A DNA stretch of 64,000 nucleotides from Ptychodera flava (GCF_041260155.1 NC_091947.1:30546528-30610527); one strand, 5' to 3'; shown: positions 39,501 to 51,407, counted from the stretch's first letter. Numbers and translations: made by a program. Notes: a model not told the origin generated them from the sequence alone.

Positions 39501-42500
39501 TACCATTTTTTAAAATCTTTCTGTATTTTTTTATAATTTTGGACCAAATGGCTTTCACATTTCAGTTGCTAACGTTTTTTATCAAAATTTTGTCAAAAAT
39601 CTGAAAAAAAAACTAGACTGGGGTATATTTTACAGAGGTGAAAAAAATGATTTTTGCGCTGAAAGGGTTTAGACTGATGTAGATCAATAAAATCAGTTGA
39701 TCACAATTCAAAACCTATGATAACTATCTTTTCATTACAATTCTTTAATATGATCATCGCGTAATCTTCATCAAAATTTTTTTTAATTTGAAGTTGCTAC
39801 TTCCTACTGTACAATTGATAATAATACTAATATGGAGTTATCAAAAGACCCAGTGTATTAAAGTAAAACAGGAAAATTTATAATTTATTGACACACACAA
39901 TAATTTTTAAAAAATATTACCTCATTTTTGTTCACAAGGAAGTCTTGGTAGAGTATCTCTAAAGCCATTTGTTTTGGCACTTTTCCTGAGACTAGATTTG
40001 GATCAGCACCCATCTCCAGCAGTGCTACCATAGTGGATGGACACTGGTTGCGTGCTGCCATGTGTAACGGTGCATCCCCAGTCTTATCTTTGATGTCCAA
40101 CATGGCATGGCCCTGACTTGGTACCAGTATTCTGATGTATTCCTCATCTGATTCATCTGACACTTTTAAAATGTGATGTAAGGGTGTCTTTCCATTGAAG
40201 TCCACTGTTTGAATACAAAACATATAGGTAAGAAGGTAGGTTTCCTGTCAATGAATAATAACCATTCCATTCAATGGTGGAAACCATAATTGTCATGATA
40301 AACCACAATCATAGTTATGGTGTTAATATTGAACACGTCTTAGATGTGATGGGTATTTTATAAGAAATATACCAATTTCTAGACTTATCTATTGGTAAAT
40401 GGCTGTAGGCATTAACTGCTCACAAGCTTATAGAGTAAACAGCTAGAGACTGTATTTTTTAACCATAGTTTAATCTGTCCCAAACAAAAGCTTACTAGAT
40501 GACTGATGAATTTATCTGCAGTGTGTTTCTTGTAAGCTGTGTATGTTACCCAGATTTCTTTATGATCAGCTCGAGGGAATTCTTGATCCGCATATTATCT
40601 AAAGACATTTTCTTTATCTGACTGTTTCAGGACAGGGGTTTGAGTATCATAAATTGGATGTTGACATGATGTTTTGTTTTGTTTTGTTTTGTTAGAGTAG
40701 ATATTCAAAGCTCAGTCATTATACATACCTATGGAAGGATCAGCTCCACTCTTCATCAATAACTTCATTAAATCTTCTTTTCTATATTTGGATGCTGAAA
40801 GTAACAATGAGTTCATTTTGAATATACAATTCTTTATATCAAATATGTCCCTTTTCCACAACATCTCACAACTTTTTTGCAATTGTTGCAAGTTCCAATG
40901 TACTACACTTTTTCACATAAAAAACATTTATGCCAAATTTTGTAAATTAGTCATTTAACTTGAATAACCTTTGAAGAGCTTTTCCAAAAGATTTTACCTG
41001 ATCATATTTTTCTAGATTTTTCAAACATGGTTTGTGCATAGTTTGTTGTTTTTTGAAGTTGCAATATTTGCAGTGGTTTTTTAATTTCATTAACTTGTCA
41101 CCGTCCACACTTTTCTCTGGCTACACTTTGTCAACAAATATTGTTCAGCTCAGTTCCTGTTTACAACCCGGCAATATAACAGACAAAACTCAAAGTTGAA
41201 AGACATTGTGGATTATATTATAAATGTTTTCACTGACCAACATGCAGTGGGGTAAGTCCATTATCATCAGAGATATTGACATCAGCTTCACTGTTTATCA
41301 AGAGTTGGGCACAGGATACAGAGTTTTCAATTGCAACTTTCTGAACAGCCAAGGTGAACAGTGGAGTTTCACCATTGATGTCTTGAAGATCAGCATCTGC
41401 ACTGTGGTCTAGCAGTACTCTCATTGCAACACTGGACCCTGTCAAAGGAAAACGAAGTCTTTGAGTCTTATAAAAGCATGATAGCAAAAACCACTGGAAA
41501 GTATCCTTGTACTAAAATTAACATTTATTATGGGCATGCCACAACAAATTTGCACAACAAACAGACAGTATACCTAATCAGAGTTAAGTCTTGGCTTGAC
41601 TTATTAAAATATCAAATTACAGCACCTTATAAGTGTAGTTCTATGAATATTGCAATGCTGCAAAGTTTGAGAATTATTTTAATAGTACTTCTTCAGATCC
41701 AAACAGGAATTGCTGCAGACTACTTGCAAAGAATGTTATTGAATCGCTGGCCTACCACTATCTAATCACAAATCAACAAGTGTATCAATGGCTGAGTAAA
41801 CCAGGAGCAAAGATAAGATAACAGACTGAGAGACTTGAGGCAAACAAGTAATGGGATAATCAAGTTACTTATCATGAGATTTCTGGCATTGCAAAACTGA
41901 ATTTATGAACTGAGTTTGGGACTTTAGACTATCAGGTACTTACGAACAGTGGCTGCATAGTGAAGTGGTGTTCTTTTACTGTTTGTAATCACATTGGGTG
42001 ATGCTCCTGCATCCAATACAGTGAACAGTAGGGATTCAAGGTCAGGATGATTTTGCTCTATCAAAATATGAAGTGCTGTCTCTCCTGAGCTGTTTTGTAC
42101 ATCTGCAAATAAAAGATAAACTCACTGATAGGCATAGGATTCAGTGGTGATACTCGTAGTGCTGCGGTTGAAATGTATATCAGGCACATCAGAACGTCCA
42201 TCAATCTATAAGTTCTACTTAATGGTAAACAAATGAAATAATCTGTTACATTATACTGTAGTTATCTTGATCATTCACCTGATTTGATTATAAGAACAAC
42301 ACTACAAAGACACACTGTATATTCATTTGCAAGTCTGTTCAGTCTTTGACTTAAATTTTTTAAAAGTTATTGAACTTGATCACCCTCTTACTTCTAATAC
42401 TTGAAAGAGGAAACCCAAATGATTTTACTGAAAGCGCTTTCTTTTTCACCTTTTTTTTTTGACACAATTGGTGTTTATCAGTGCTCGATAAAGTTAACCG

Positions 42501-43217
42501 ATAGGATGATTGATTGCATTAATTTAAAATGCACCTCCGGGACAGCTATTCAGACTCCAAAACTTTTGACAATTCAGTTTGCTATCCTGCTGTTTATGTG
42601 GAGTCTCTTCGAAGACTGTGGAGCAAATGACATTTCCTCTGTATTGTTTTTTTGAAACTTGAAATGTGAAAGTTTAATTTTCCAGACGTTTATAAAAGCA
42701 GAATCTGAATGCCTTTGCATTCAAGGACAGCTCTGATGAAGATAATCACAGGCAACTGCATAACAGTGTTTTTGTTAAGGCCAGTACCCCGGTAAATGTT
42801 ACCGGGGTTCCCCAGTCATTTTACCGGGGTTCCCCTTGGTATATCAATGCAATCAGATTAGGGGACAGCAGAAATGTACCTGGGTTCCCAAATCATTTAC
42901 CGATATTCCCAAGCCTTAGCAAACACACTGCATAAGTTCCAAGAGACTGTCATATTGACATAATGTACGAGATTGATATCTTGGTTTTTATGCACTTTTT
43001 ACTTACCTGGATGTACACCTTGTTTAAGACATGTCTTTATAACATCATGATTGCCAAGACTTGCTGCTTCTAAAAACTGCTGACTTTGTGGATCTAATTC
43101 CTCCTTGTCTTCCACTGCAGCCTCATCTTCTTTTGCTCTCTCACGGTCTTTGATTTTCAAAAGTTTGATGTCAGTTAGCTTGGCAAAGAGGTTGCTAGAT
43201 TGCTCCTTTTTGGCCAT
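30599..43217 (-). CDS. TRPC-family cation channel with seven ankyrin repeats
   Basis: Fourteen exons join in frame: 43007-43217 (open upstream to an acceptor at 43296), 41944-42102, 41238-41438, 40729-40794, 39921-40204, 39235-39388, 38916-39049, 35568-36339, 35059-35206, 34542-34731, 33744-33902, 32900-33021, 32137-32311 and 30599-30784, giving 986 aa from the Met at 43217. Residues about 44-307 hold seven ankyrin-like repeats (GETALHILI, RTPLHYAA, GETPLFTLA, GLTPLHVA, GKTPLHHIL, GDAPLHMAA). A TRPC linker helix (VDLLQTCRNMDDARILL) follows, then S1-S6. TRPC hallmarks are FLGPLQLSLFR before S5, the LYWSLYGL pore segment, VIVLLNMLIAKISNTY in S6, a TRP box VEWNYAR and the second box LPIPFN. The tail is coiled-coil-like, charged, and ends at a TGA at 30599-30601. 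Known TRPCs are receptor- and PLC-regulated Ca2+-permeable plasma-membrane channels. Canonical TRPCs have four ankyrin repeats, so this one is extended. Confidence 0.93.
31209..31254 (-). repeat. 46-bp copy of TRPC terminal coding sequence in the last intron
   Basis: The segment 31209-31254 repeats 30611-30656, part of the last TRPC exon, with one substitution that is synonymous in the reading frame (Leu CTA/CTC). In the minus sense it carries a CCACACAG acceptor-like site followed by EILRKYLQKKFA and then diverges to a different short end. The copies are 598 bp apart. It may be a partial exon duplication or an alternative terminal exon. Confidence 0.9.
39448..39671. mobile_element. Short MITE-like element with TTAACCCTTT ends
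   Basis: The left end ttaaccctttgagtgc and the right end gcgctgaaagggttta are imperfect inverted repeats enclosing about 190 bp of AT-rich sequence. The TTAA/TTTA borders are compatible with a piggyBac-type TTAA target, but that family assignment is inference. It lies in a TRPC intron. Confidence 0.5.
40671..40693. repeat. (TTTTG)n microsatellite
   Basis: About four and a half units of gtttt in a TRPC intron. Confidence 0.9.
42786..42911. repeat. Clustered TTACCGGGGTTCCCC repeats with a perfect hairpin
   Basis: ttaccggggttcccc occurs at 42799-42813 and 42831-42845, with diverged copies (tacctgggttccc, ttaccgatattccc) near 42878 and 42897. The first copy pairs with accccggtaa at 42786-42795 across a 3-base loop to make a perfect 10-bp stem. 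It lies in TRPC intron sequence. Confidence 0.8.
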
Positions 43218-44282
43218 ATTTATGTAGGTTTTTGTTCTGTTCACATAAAATTTAGACAAAAAAAATTTATCAATTTTCATATTGATCCTCAATTCCTGAA
43301 ATTTTAAAAAGTAAAATGCATTTTATAATATTGGTATCTCAGCAAGTATAACCCAATTGTGTGAACAATGCTCTTCTCAATCTTGTGATGTGTCCTTAGA
43401 AACCTTTAGATATTCTAACTGCTATTCACTTCAGCTTGCAGTACATCACACTTTAAATACAAGATGATTCAATACCATATGAAGGACACAATGGAACATG
43501 ACCTGTATCACTTGATACACTATGCAAAGAGTAAATGTATTTGTACATTGCATTAAGCAAACACTCTTATTTCTTATGGTACTTGGTTAGTGAACTTTAG
43601 AGTTAAGTATAAAACTTTGCAATTCTGCTGGTACTTTCATGATGCACAATTTAGCATTGCATACCACAAATACCTTGGCATCTAGTGTACTCTGTAATGC
43701 AGGTGTGTCTGGAAATGTAATTACAAACACTAAAGGACTATTTTGAAATGAAAATATTTTCTTTGAATACTAATTGTACATTTAATGGCCTTGAAATATT
43801 TTCCACACCAACAAACTATGACTTTCATGTGTCATTATAGTAGCATAAAATTTCAAAATTTCTTAGTGTTTTTTAAACCTGAATGTTTTTGAAACAGATG
43901 GCTAGCTCTTCATGAAAGTTAAAATGATGGCTTATTTTTGTCTTTTAACTTTTTTAGAATGACAGAAATTTACCTAAAGCAACATCCTTTCCTCTTGTGT
44001 TACTTATTATAAGTTTCCTTTTTTCGCAATCCTGTCATGTTACTTATCCCTGTCTTGAAAATTATGGTTTCCTGACAGTTTTTACCTGGATTTGCATAAC
44101 AAGCTTGTACATTTCACTTGATGCAAACTAAAGCTATCAATGTCAAAGCCATGTCTAGTTCTGAATAGGTAGGGCACATGTAAAACCTGGCAAAAGCAAT
44201 GGCGAAATTAATGATAAGCTAATATTAATGTATTAAGATTTTTGCTATATACAGGGAAATATATTATACTATTCTTTACAAA

Positions 44283-44850
44283 GAGATATTCAATTCAATT
44301 CAATTCAACAGAACTTTATTTATCCCAAACACGGGCAATTAAAAAGCGTGGCTCAAATACAACATCAAAATATATAATACAAATTTACAAAATGGTAGGA
44401 GACGCAGGACTATACAAAAAACAGTTTAGGAATCATTTAAAAGGCGCACAGCGTTGGAATGAATGACAACTTGCGCCGGTTTGACCTGCAAGCCGGGTAT
44501 CTAAAACGCCGACCAGAGGGAAGTGTGTCGAACTCTGCTGATAAAATGTGATCACTAGACAAAAGATTGAGCGGGCTTTCCTGCTGATTATGAAACGTAG
44601 AAAGACTTCTCTGGGGTATACCAATTAGTTTTGAGCTAAGTGAAACAATTCTATCAAGTGAAGTTTTGTTTTTAACAGACAGATTTTGATACCAACAAAT
44701 GAATGAAAATGAGATAACGCTTTCGATGTAAGATTTATAAAAAAAGAATAAAATTTGGCTATCAACCATGAATGAACGCAGTTTCCTTAAAAAGTACAAT
44801 ATTTGCTGCCCCTTCTTCAGTATAGCAACCAGGGCAAAAAGCAATGTTGA
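44283..44850 (-). mobile_element. L2-like LINE fragment (3' end of ORF2 plus tail)
   Basis: On the minus strand a 135-codon frame contains LYFLRKLRSFMVDSQILFFF, YKSYIESVISFSFICWYQNL and then LPSGRRFRYP and CRSNRRKLSFIPT. This is the C-terminal region typical of L2-type non-LTR retrotransposons. Downstream the sequence ends in AATAAAGTTCTGTTGAATTG with a TTGAA-type microsatellite tail (44283-44308 on plus), as L2 elements do. The 5' part with the reverse transcriptase core is absent, so this is a truncated, non-functional insertion. It lies between the candidate and first firm TRPC exons. Confidence 0.75.
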
Positions 44851-44984
44851 TGTTTAACACTGTATCAGATCAGAGCTGAATCAATACTAGCATACCAACT
44901 GTGAATTGAAAACCCGATGATCTTATGCACACACGTTAATGTACATTACTGCATGGTGGCATATGTATACTGTAAATGACTTAC

Positions 44985-45063
44985 ACTGAGGTTGGTAGTT
45001 GGTATCTTGAAAAGTGTGTCAAAACCAGAAATCATCTGTTCACTCCATTCTTTACTTTCAAAT
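44985..45063 (-). CDS. Candidate upstream exon of the TRPC gene
   Basis: A 79-bp interval is bounded by a TTTGGTTTCAG acceptor and an AGT|GTAAGT donor. It encodes 26 open codons beginning FESKEWSEQM after one leftover base, and ends in phase 0. The first certain TRPC exon is open back to its own phase-0 acceptor at 43296, so the two would splice in frame. If used, the protein starts further upstream and Met 43217 is internal. No upstream partner exon was found, so support is only from splice signals and phase. Confidence 0.4.
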
Positions 45064-48000
45064 CTGAAACCAAACCAAAACAGATGATAATCTATTTCTC
45101 CTTCTCTGGGTGATGATTTAAAGTGATGATTTAAAACTAGAACACTGATTACAAATATCAGTTTCTAACAATATGAATTTCCTTGCCACCTCTACTGCAA
45201 TTTCTAAGACTACCAGTTTTCCACTGAAACTTGGAAGTTTTCACAAAGAAGAAAACGCTTTACCTGATTTCTACACAGAGCGTATCCCAAAGACGTCTTT
45301 GTCAACCATAAATTGCAGTATTATCTCCACTCCACTATCAACATATGTGACAAAACAACTTTGTCGGTGTACTTTTTCAGTGCATCGACTGCTGACTGCA
45401 AATAGAATATGGACTTTGACAGGCAGATTCAAATGCACTTGTAAGATTCTTTTTAGGTTTAATAATAATAATGACTTCACCAGTGACCAATCACGGATCA
45501 TTCTTTCTAAGTCAGGTGATTCAAGATTATATATTTGTCAATCAATGGACAACCAACAAACCAATCATACCATGACAAGGTTTTTGCTTTCTAGTATTGT
45601 GGATATTTATAAACTATTTGCATGTCATGTGTTGACATTGCCGGCTAAAGTTTACAATGACAGATGGTTGATTCTGTGCCGTTAATCTGACACTGACTAA
45701 TGGTTGAATATTAAAGAATAAAAACAAACAAAATACGGTGAAAAAAGCCTCTGCCTAACCTATGGTGTTCTGAAAGTAAAATTTCTGGTTGTTTGTATTT
45801 CTTTCTTTGTTCACATCTAAAATATATAAAAGTGAATGAATTCCTATAGATGGCAGCATTATAGTTAGTCAGCTGATGGCCTAACTTCTGTTAATATGAC
45901 AGTTCATATAACTTAATGATATAGCTGACAACTGTAAAAACAAAGTAGATCTAGAAATGAAGATTGTAATGCTTGCTTAATCCATGCAAGGACTTTCAAA
46001 GTTCAAAATGGATGTTCTCAGGTCATACAGTACGTAATTATACTTTTTAGTTCAGAAAAATCAAACTGATTTGGTTGTAACTTTGTTTTCAACCAGAGAG
46101 GAACTGGAACTACATACTGTATCAGATGTACCATTATCTGGAAATCCTCTGACCTTGGTAGCATCTTGGTATTTATCTAGTAAAGCATCTGTGTGATATT
46201 TGGTTTTCTTCTGAGCCCTGTCCTTGTCATGTTAAATCACACTAATTCAACATGACACAGATATAGCACAATTCAACATCAGAGACTTTTTGGTTACAGT
46301 TATCTGGATCCTGTGTGATTAAATTGACATTTGAAAAGTTTCATGTAGCACATGCAATTACATCATGGTTCCACTCAAAGCACTTTTTATCTGACAGTAT
46401 GATGAGCACTATAACTTTGATATTTCCTTTGTAAAACACTATGAAGAAAGTTACTTCATATAGTAAAATTTGGCATGTCCTCAGCCCAAGACTTATTTGT
46501 ATGGAAAGTACGTATGTATATAAAGGACAACTTTGAACTTGTCATCCATTACTATCTTAGTATTGCATTTGTAATCAAAGTAGAGTTGTTGAATTTTATT
46601 CACAATCTGCAAGATGACTTGGTAATTGCTTAAGTTTGACTTTGAACGAAATGGCCGATATGCATAAAGGATTTTTCTAAGTTACTAAAATGTGCAAAAG
46701 CTTTACAACAAAAGTTCTATGGGCCTTATTATTTCAGACATTGGTCACATAGCTGAGATGCTAAGAGTGGGATAGAGGTGTCCCACCTCTTCCATTGGAT
46801 ATATTCTTGGTCCGTGAAGAATATATCTTTGATACATGCAGCCATCACACAAGTTAACAACTCAGTTTATAGCTCAAATCACTGCCTGATGGTTTGTTAC
46901 ACCATGGTTTACTGACCGAGCAAGGACTTCGTTGATTCAATGTATCTTGCAATGAAATGCAATATAACAATTGCCTTATGTAACTTGCATTGATTTTCCT
47001 TTAACCTTAGCCATGTCGTAAACTCAACCTCAACCAAGTGACTTGATTGGTTGTTCATCGGACAATAGGGAAGTTTGCGAGACCGTACAATAGATGTTGT
47101 TGATTTGTACAGCTAGTACCTGGAAATTCACATAAAAGACAGGGCTTTGTTTTCAAACCTCATTATGACGAGTGAGACAGAGAGACAAATGGTATATATT
47201 TTTATGATCACACATTGGCATGGATATTACAAATTAGGTTCATTGATGAAATCTTTTACAACATTTCTACGAGCATGTAGGAAACCTTATTCTAGTGTAT
47301 GCAACAGATCAAGCTTTATTACAGTTTTCTTTTATGTCTATGTACTCTTTAAAGTGGAACTGTCTTTTTTAAACATCTTTTAGACTTGATATTTTAATAC
47401 CAACAATAAATATTTGATTGTGCATTTATGAGCTGATCTCACAAAATAAATAAGAAACTGACGTTTTCAGCGAAGTTCACATGTTAACGGCCAAAGGAAT
47501 TTTAATTTCACTTCAAAAGGTCAAACTTTCATCTATAGCACTTGTGTGCATTCTGAGCCCAGTGAGCCTAGGGCATGGTACGATGTAATGGCATATGTTT
47601 AATGCTTCATATAAACTCCCTAGAATAGTATCAATCAATATGACAACACACAATCAGACAGTGTCTGCTGAAAATTAAAAAAAAAGTGTTGAGAGACATT
47701 AGATTCTACAAGTTGCGTTGGATCCATTTTTTGTAAATTTTCCACATAATTTCAGGTCAATTATTGACCATTTGCATCAAAATATGATGCATGTACAATG
47801 CTACCATCAGACAATACCACAGTCATAGTGAAAATACTCCTGTGACAGAGACCACATCATATCAACAGGTGGTTTTGGTAAAACAAAAGTACAGTAAAGT
47901 GTTAGACCTTGTCACTTGAGGGCCACCCATTTGAACACAACTTGTGACTGAAGCTGAATAACCTCTGTTGATAAAGCAAAGACACTTCATGAATCTTCTC

Positions 48001-48674
48001 CATAAAAGTTTGGAAGGGGTTTTGAAAATTCGACTTAATATTACCCTGCCATTTCAACATTGCATGAGGCAGGTACATAGCACAACAATTGACGTTTGAT
48101 GGAATTTTAGCACATTGATGGCTTCATCCCATTGCAGTGTGACAGGAGCTCACTCAAAGACTGTCAGTATATTGTCATGATGCTTGCATAACAAGGTTGA
48201 GTACTAAACAAACAAAACCAAGCTTAAATGCTTGTTTAACGACAGGTTGTTTTTTTTTACAGTGAGAGTGACAGTCACAGACAAAAAGGATGTACAGACA
48301 TCAGTCTGGCTGGGAGTCTCCATTAATCATTCAAGGCTGGAGTTTTATTATTGACTATTGTGGTGCACAATAGTTGACTTATTAACAAGACTGGTCACAT
48401 CAGCCAGGGGGTCACGTAACTCACTTTGCAAATTGATATGATGGCCCACATAGGTAACCCAGGTATGTCCAACTGTGACAAAGGTCCGAACTCTCACTGA
48501 GTGGAAGGGAAGATTTCGTCACGCCATGGTCATAGCTGTCTGGCACTGTAATCTCTGAGGAGAAAGCACAAAAGATCTGCTGTTGACGCAAGGGAATATC
48601 CGTACAATTGCTGAAAAGGTTACTATTTATATCACTGCTGCTTTGGGACGTGTGGGACAGGTTGAAGGTAAATA
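45064..48674. other. Intergenic interval between TRPC and the LRR receptor gene
   Basis: No recognised coding exon. A 170-codon plus-strand frame at 45173-45685 has no recognisable domain. A perfect 11-bp stem with an 8-base loop lies at 46798-46827 (gatatattctt/aagaatatatc). A pyrimidine-rich acceptor-like sequence (ttttttttacag) ends near 48261 on the plus strand and could belong to a 5' UTR intron of the LRR gene. Confidence 0.5.
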
Positions 48675-51407
48675 ATGGCTGCTCTGTCGCCGGCTGTCTG
48701 GTGTGGAATATACACTACCATCATTACAGTGTGCATGGGTTTCAGTGTTCATGTAAGCGGAACTCCAGTGACTGCTGTGTATGAAACGACAACTTCATGT
48801 CAAAGCTTTGACAATGGCACAGGACTGGATTGCAGTAATCTTGGCCTTTGGGAAGTCCCCCAGAATTTGTCGTCGGACCTATTGATTCTGAATTTGAGCG
48901 GTAACAATATCACAGAACTTGATGCCTATGTGTTCTCTGAGTTGACCCTTCTACGGTATTTGGACCTATCGGCAAGTAATGTGGTTAGAGTTTCATCAAA
49001 TGCCTTCGTTGGGCTGCAAAGCCTAGAAACATTACTGTTATCTGACAATAATATCACAGCCATTCCTGACCGTACACTGAAAGACACTCCTTTACTGCGG
49101 CATATTTCACTTCGAGGAAACTTCTTCATGGATGTGCCGAAGGCACTTACTTTGCCTCAAAATCTGCAGGTGTTAGATTTGAGCCATAACATGATTCTTA
49201 AGTTTAACTTCGACAAGTCGTTTGAGAATTTACAAACACTTCTTGAGCTAAATCTAGAAGGCAATAAAATTACTTCCATCATCAGTGAAAACTTTGTGGG
49301 TCTCAACGGCACAAAGCTTCAAATCCTTGATCTTTCTTACAATAACCTAGAGACAATTAACCAGGACTCCTTCCAGTACTTTGCAGATATTACCTATTTA
49401 GACTTGAGTAGAAATTTATTAACTCCGACATACATGGGTGAGGTGTTGTATGGCCTGCAAGATGTAAAGTTGAAACGACTCTGCCTTCGAGAAATGGCCT
49501 GGACTGAAATCAGCAACAGTACATTTCTAGCAATGAAAAAGTCAACACTAAAGATACTTGACTTGTCATCCAATTATCTGCGTAAAATAACACCCAACAG
49601 TTTCCCACTACCAAGCCTAAGACACCTTGATTTATCCTACAACAAGCTTGAACACATAGCACCCCCTGTGTTTGCAGACTTACGCCATCTCAAAATACTG
49701 AATTTGACTGGAAATCGCATGAGTAACTATCCAGATCTGTCCACTGTGAGTGGCACGCTTCAAACACTAGTTTTATCACAGAATAAGCTGAGCGGAGAGA
49801 TTCCACAAAGCGCCTTCAGAGGACTGAACAAGATCTCCAGCCTGGACGTCAGTATGAATCAGATCACTGGGACATTACAACCTGGCATCTTTGGCAGTCA
49901 GGAAAAAGAACTGGAACGCTTGAATTTATCATATAACCAAATCTCCAATATATCAAAGTACGTTTTTCACAACACTACTTCAATTGTAACATTGGACTTA
50001 TCACACAACAATCTGACGGAAATACCCGGTTTCGTTCCATTTCAACATCTGTTTCACTGCACATACCTAGATTTGAGTTACAACAATATTTCATCAATCA
50101 TCTCCAATACTTTTGCAGGGATGTTTAGTTTAAAACATCTTGATCTTGGGCAGAATGTGTTAAGTGACGGAAACTTGTTTATGCATAACAGTACAGTTTT
50201 CCTACCAATGCGACAAACATTGACTACCCTCTTGTTATATGGAAACAGTCTGGACACAATTCATCCAGGCACATTTCAAAGTCTGAAGCAATTAATTCTT
50301 CTAGACTTGAGTGATAACAATATTGATCAGTTGAGTCCGGGTATATTTGGCGACCTGGTTAATTTACTTGAATTGGATCTCCATTCAAATTTGATATCAA
50401 CTGTGAACAGCAGCACCTTTATGGGTTTGACAAGCTTGGAGGTGTTAAACATGGTGGATAACCCATTTTCTTGCACTTGTGACCTGCAATGGTTCCGTTA
50501 CTGGCTTGACGACACAAATATCACCGTGATTAATGTTACTGAGTATATCTGCGTCTCCCCATCAGTCATGGAGGGAGAACCTGTCCTGGCTTTTGATCCT
50601 GAAATCATTTGTAACAAAGGCCCGGCTCAAATCATCAGTCTGTGCTTGGTCAGCTTGACTGTGTTCTGCGTTGCTTTGGTGATCGGCTGCCGTGCTGCGA
50701 AGGGATGCCGAACTCCAAAAGGCGGGTCGAGACTGTATCGCTACGCTGCTGTTCCTCACAAAGAGGCACCCTCGCCTGGTGGCACGCCAGCAGAGAACCA
50801 ACGCAGTGCCTTTATAAAGTTTCAAAACAACAACCAAACACTGAACAATGATGTTGAATCTAACGGGGTAGCTACAATACCGATGAAACCGCTACCACAG
50901 AGGAAAGTGTACGGGGATGTTACTGTGAGAAGACAAAATGATCTGCAGGATGACACTCTCGAATCGTCGGAAAGTGAAATGGAAACAAGATTAGATGCCA
51001 GGTTACTTACAGATGATCATGCAAGCAATGTCAGAAAAAGCACAGATAGCATGAAAATAGAAGACAGTGACAGCAAAAATGTACTGGTTGTTGACTCTGA
51101 TGAACATAATCAAATTCAGAAAGATGACAATGAAAGCAGCTCATCTCAGAGTGTTTCATCACACCACAGTAACCATGAGAGTTACCACGGTGAGGTGGAC
51201 ACACAGCAGCAGAAATCTAAGGATGGAAGTGACAAATCTAGTCAAGGTGAAACAAATGGCGATGGAGCGTTTGATGAAGATAATACTCATGAGGAGACAG
51301 GACTTTTGAAAGCTGATGAAAGTGGGCAAAATAGCACTGAGCCAGCTGAAACTTCACTGGATCCTGATAAAATTACATCATTTAGACCAGTGAAGTATTC
51401 TGTGTGA
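48675..51407 (+). CDS. Intronless LRR receptor-like type I membrane protein, TLR-like ectodomain, no TIR
   Basis: A single open frame of 910 aa. Residues about 1-30 are a signal peptide. A short N-terminal cap (TSCQSFDNGTGLDCSNLGL) leads into about 21 leucine-rich repeats of the LxxLxLxxN type (LDLSYNNLETI, LDLSYNKLEHI, LDLSDNNIDQL and others). An LRRCT cap starts at NPFSCTCDLQWFRYWLDD near residue 598. A TM helix spans about 651-672 (ISLCLVSLTVFCVALVIGC). The roughly 235-residue cytoplasmic part is Ser/Asp/Glu/Gln-rich with an acidic dileucine motif (EETGLL, near 873) and ends KYSV, which fits a class II PDZ ligand. Many NxS/T sites dot the ectodomain. There is no TIR domain, so a direct TLR signalling role is not supported. 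Adhesion or pattern recognition is inference. No exact orthologue is claimed. Confidence 0.93.
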   Translation: MAALSPAVWCGIYTTIITVCMGFSVHVSGTPVTAVYETTTSCQSFDNGTGLDCSNLGLWEVPQNLSSDLLILNLSGNNITELDAYVFSELTLLRYLDLSASNVVRVSSNAFVGLQSLETLLLSDNNITAIPDRTLKDTPLLRHISLRGNFFMDVPKALTLPQNLQVLDLSHNMILKFNFDKSFENLQTLLELNLEGNKITSIISENFVGLNGTKLQILDLSYNNLETINQDSFQYFADITYLDLSRNLLTPTYMGEVLYGLQDVKLKRLCLREMAWTEISNSTFLAMKKSTLKILDLSSNYLRKITPNSFPLPSLRHLDLSYNKLEHIAPPVFADLRHLKILNLTGNRMSNYPDLSTVSGTLQTLVLSQNKLSGEIPQSAFRGLNKISSLDVSMNQITGTLQPGIFGSQEKELERLNLSYNQISNISKYVFHNTTSIVTLDLSHNNLTEIPGFVPFQHLFHCTYLDLSYNNISSIISNTFAGMFSLKHLDLGQNVLSDGNLFMHNSTVFLPMRQTLTTLLLYGNSLDTIHPGTFQSLKQLILLDLSDNNIDQLSPGIFGDLVNLLELDLHSNLISTVNSSTFMGLTSLEVLNMVDNPFSCTCDLQWFRYWLDDTNITVINVTEYICVSPSVMEGEPVLAFDPEIICNKGPAQIISLCLVSLTVFCVALVIGCRAAKGCRTPKGGSRLYRYAAVPHKEAPSPGGTPAENQRSAFIKFQNNNQTLNNDVESNGVATIPMKPLPQRKVYGDVTVRRQNDLQDDTLESSESEMETRLDARLLTDDHASNVRKSTDSMKIEDSDSKNVLVVDSDEHNQIQKDDNESSSSQSVSSHHSNHESYHGEVDTQQQKSKDGSDKSSQGETNGDGAFDEDNTHEETGLLKADESGQNSTEPAETSLDPDKITSFRPVKYSV

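Noticed and set aside
45173-45685. 170-codon plus-strand ORF
   Set aside because: Low-complexity S/T-rich composition, no recognisable domain, no splice partner, and intergenic position. Kept only as a note.
46798-46827. Perfect 11-bp AT-rich stem
   Set aside because: Single occurrence with no flanking duplication; not enough to call an element.
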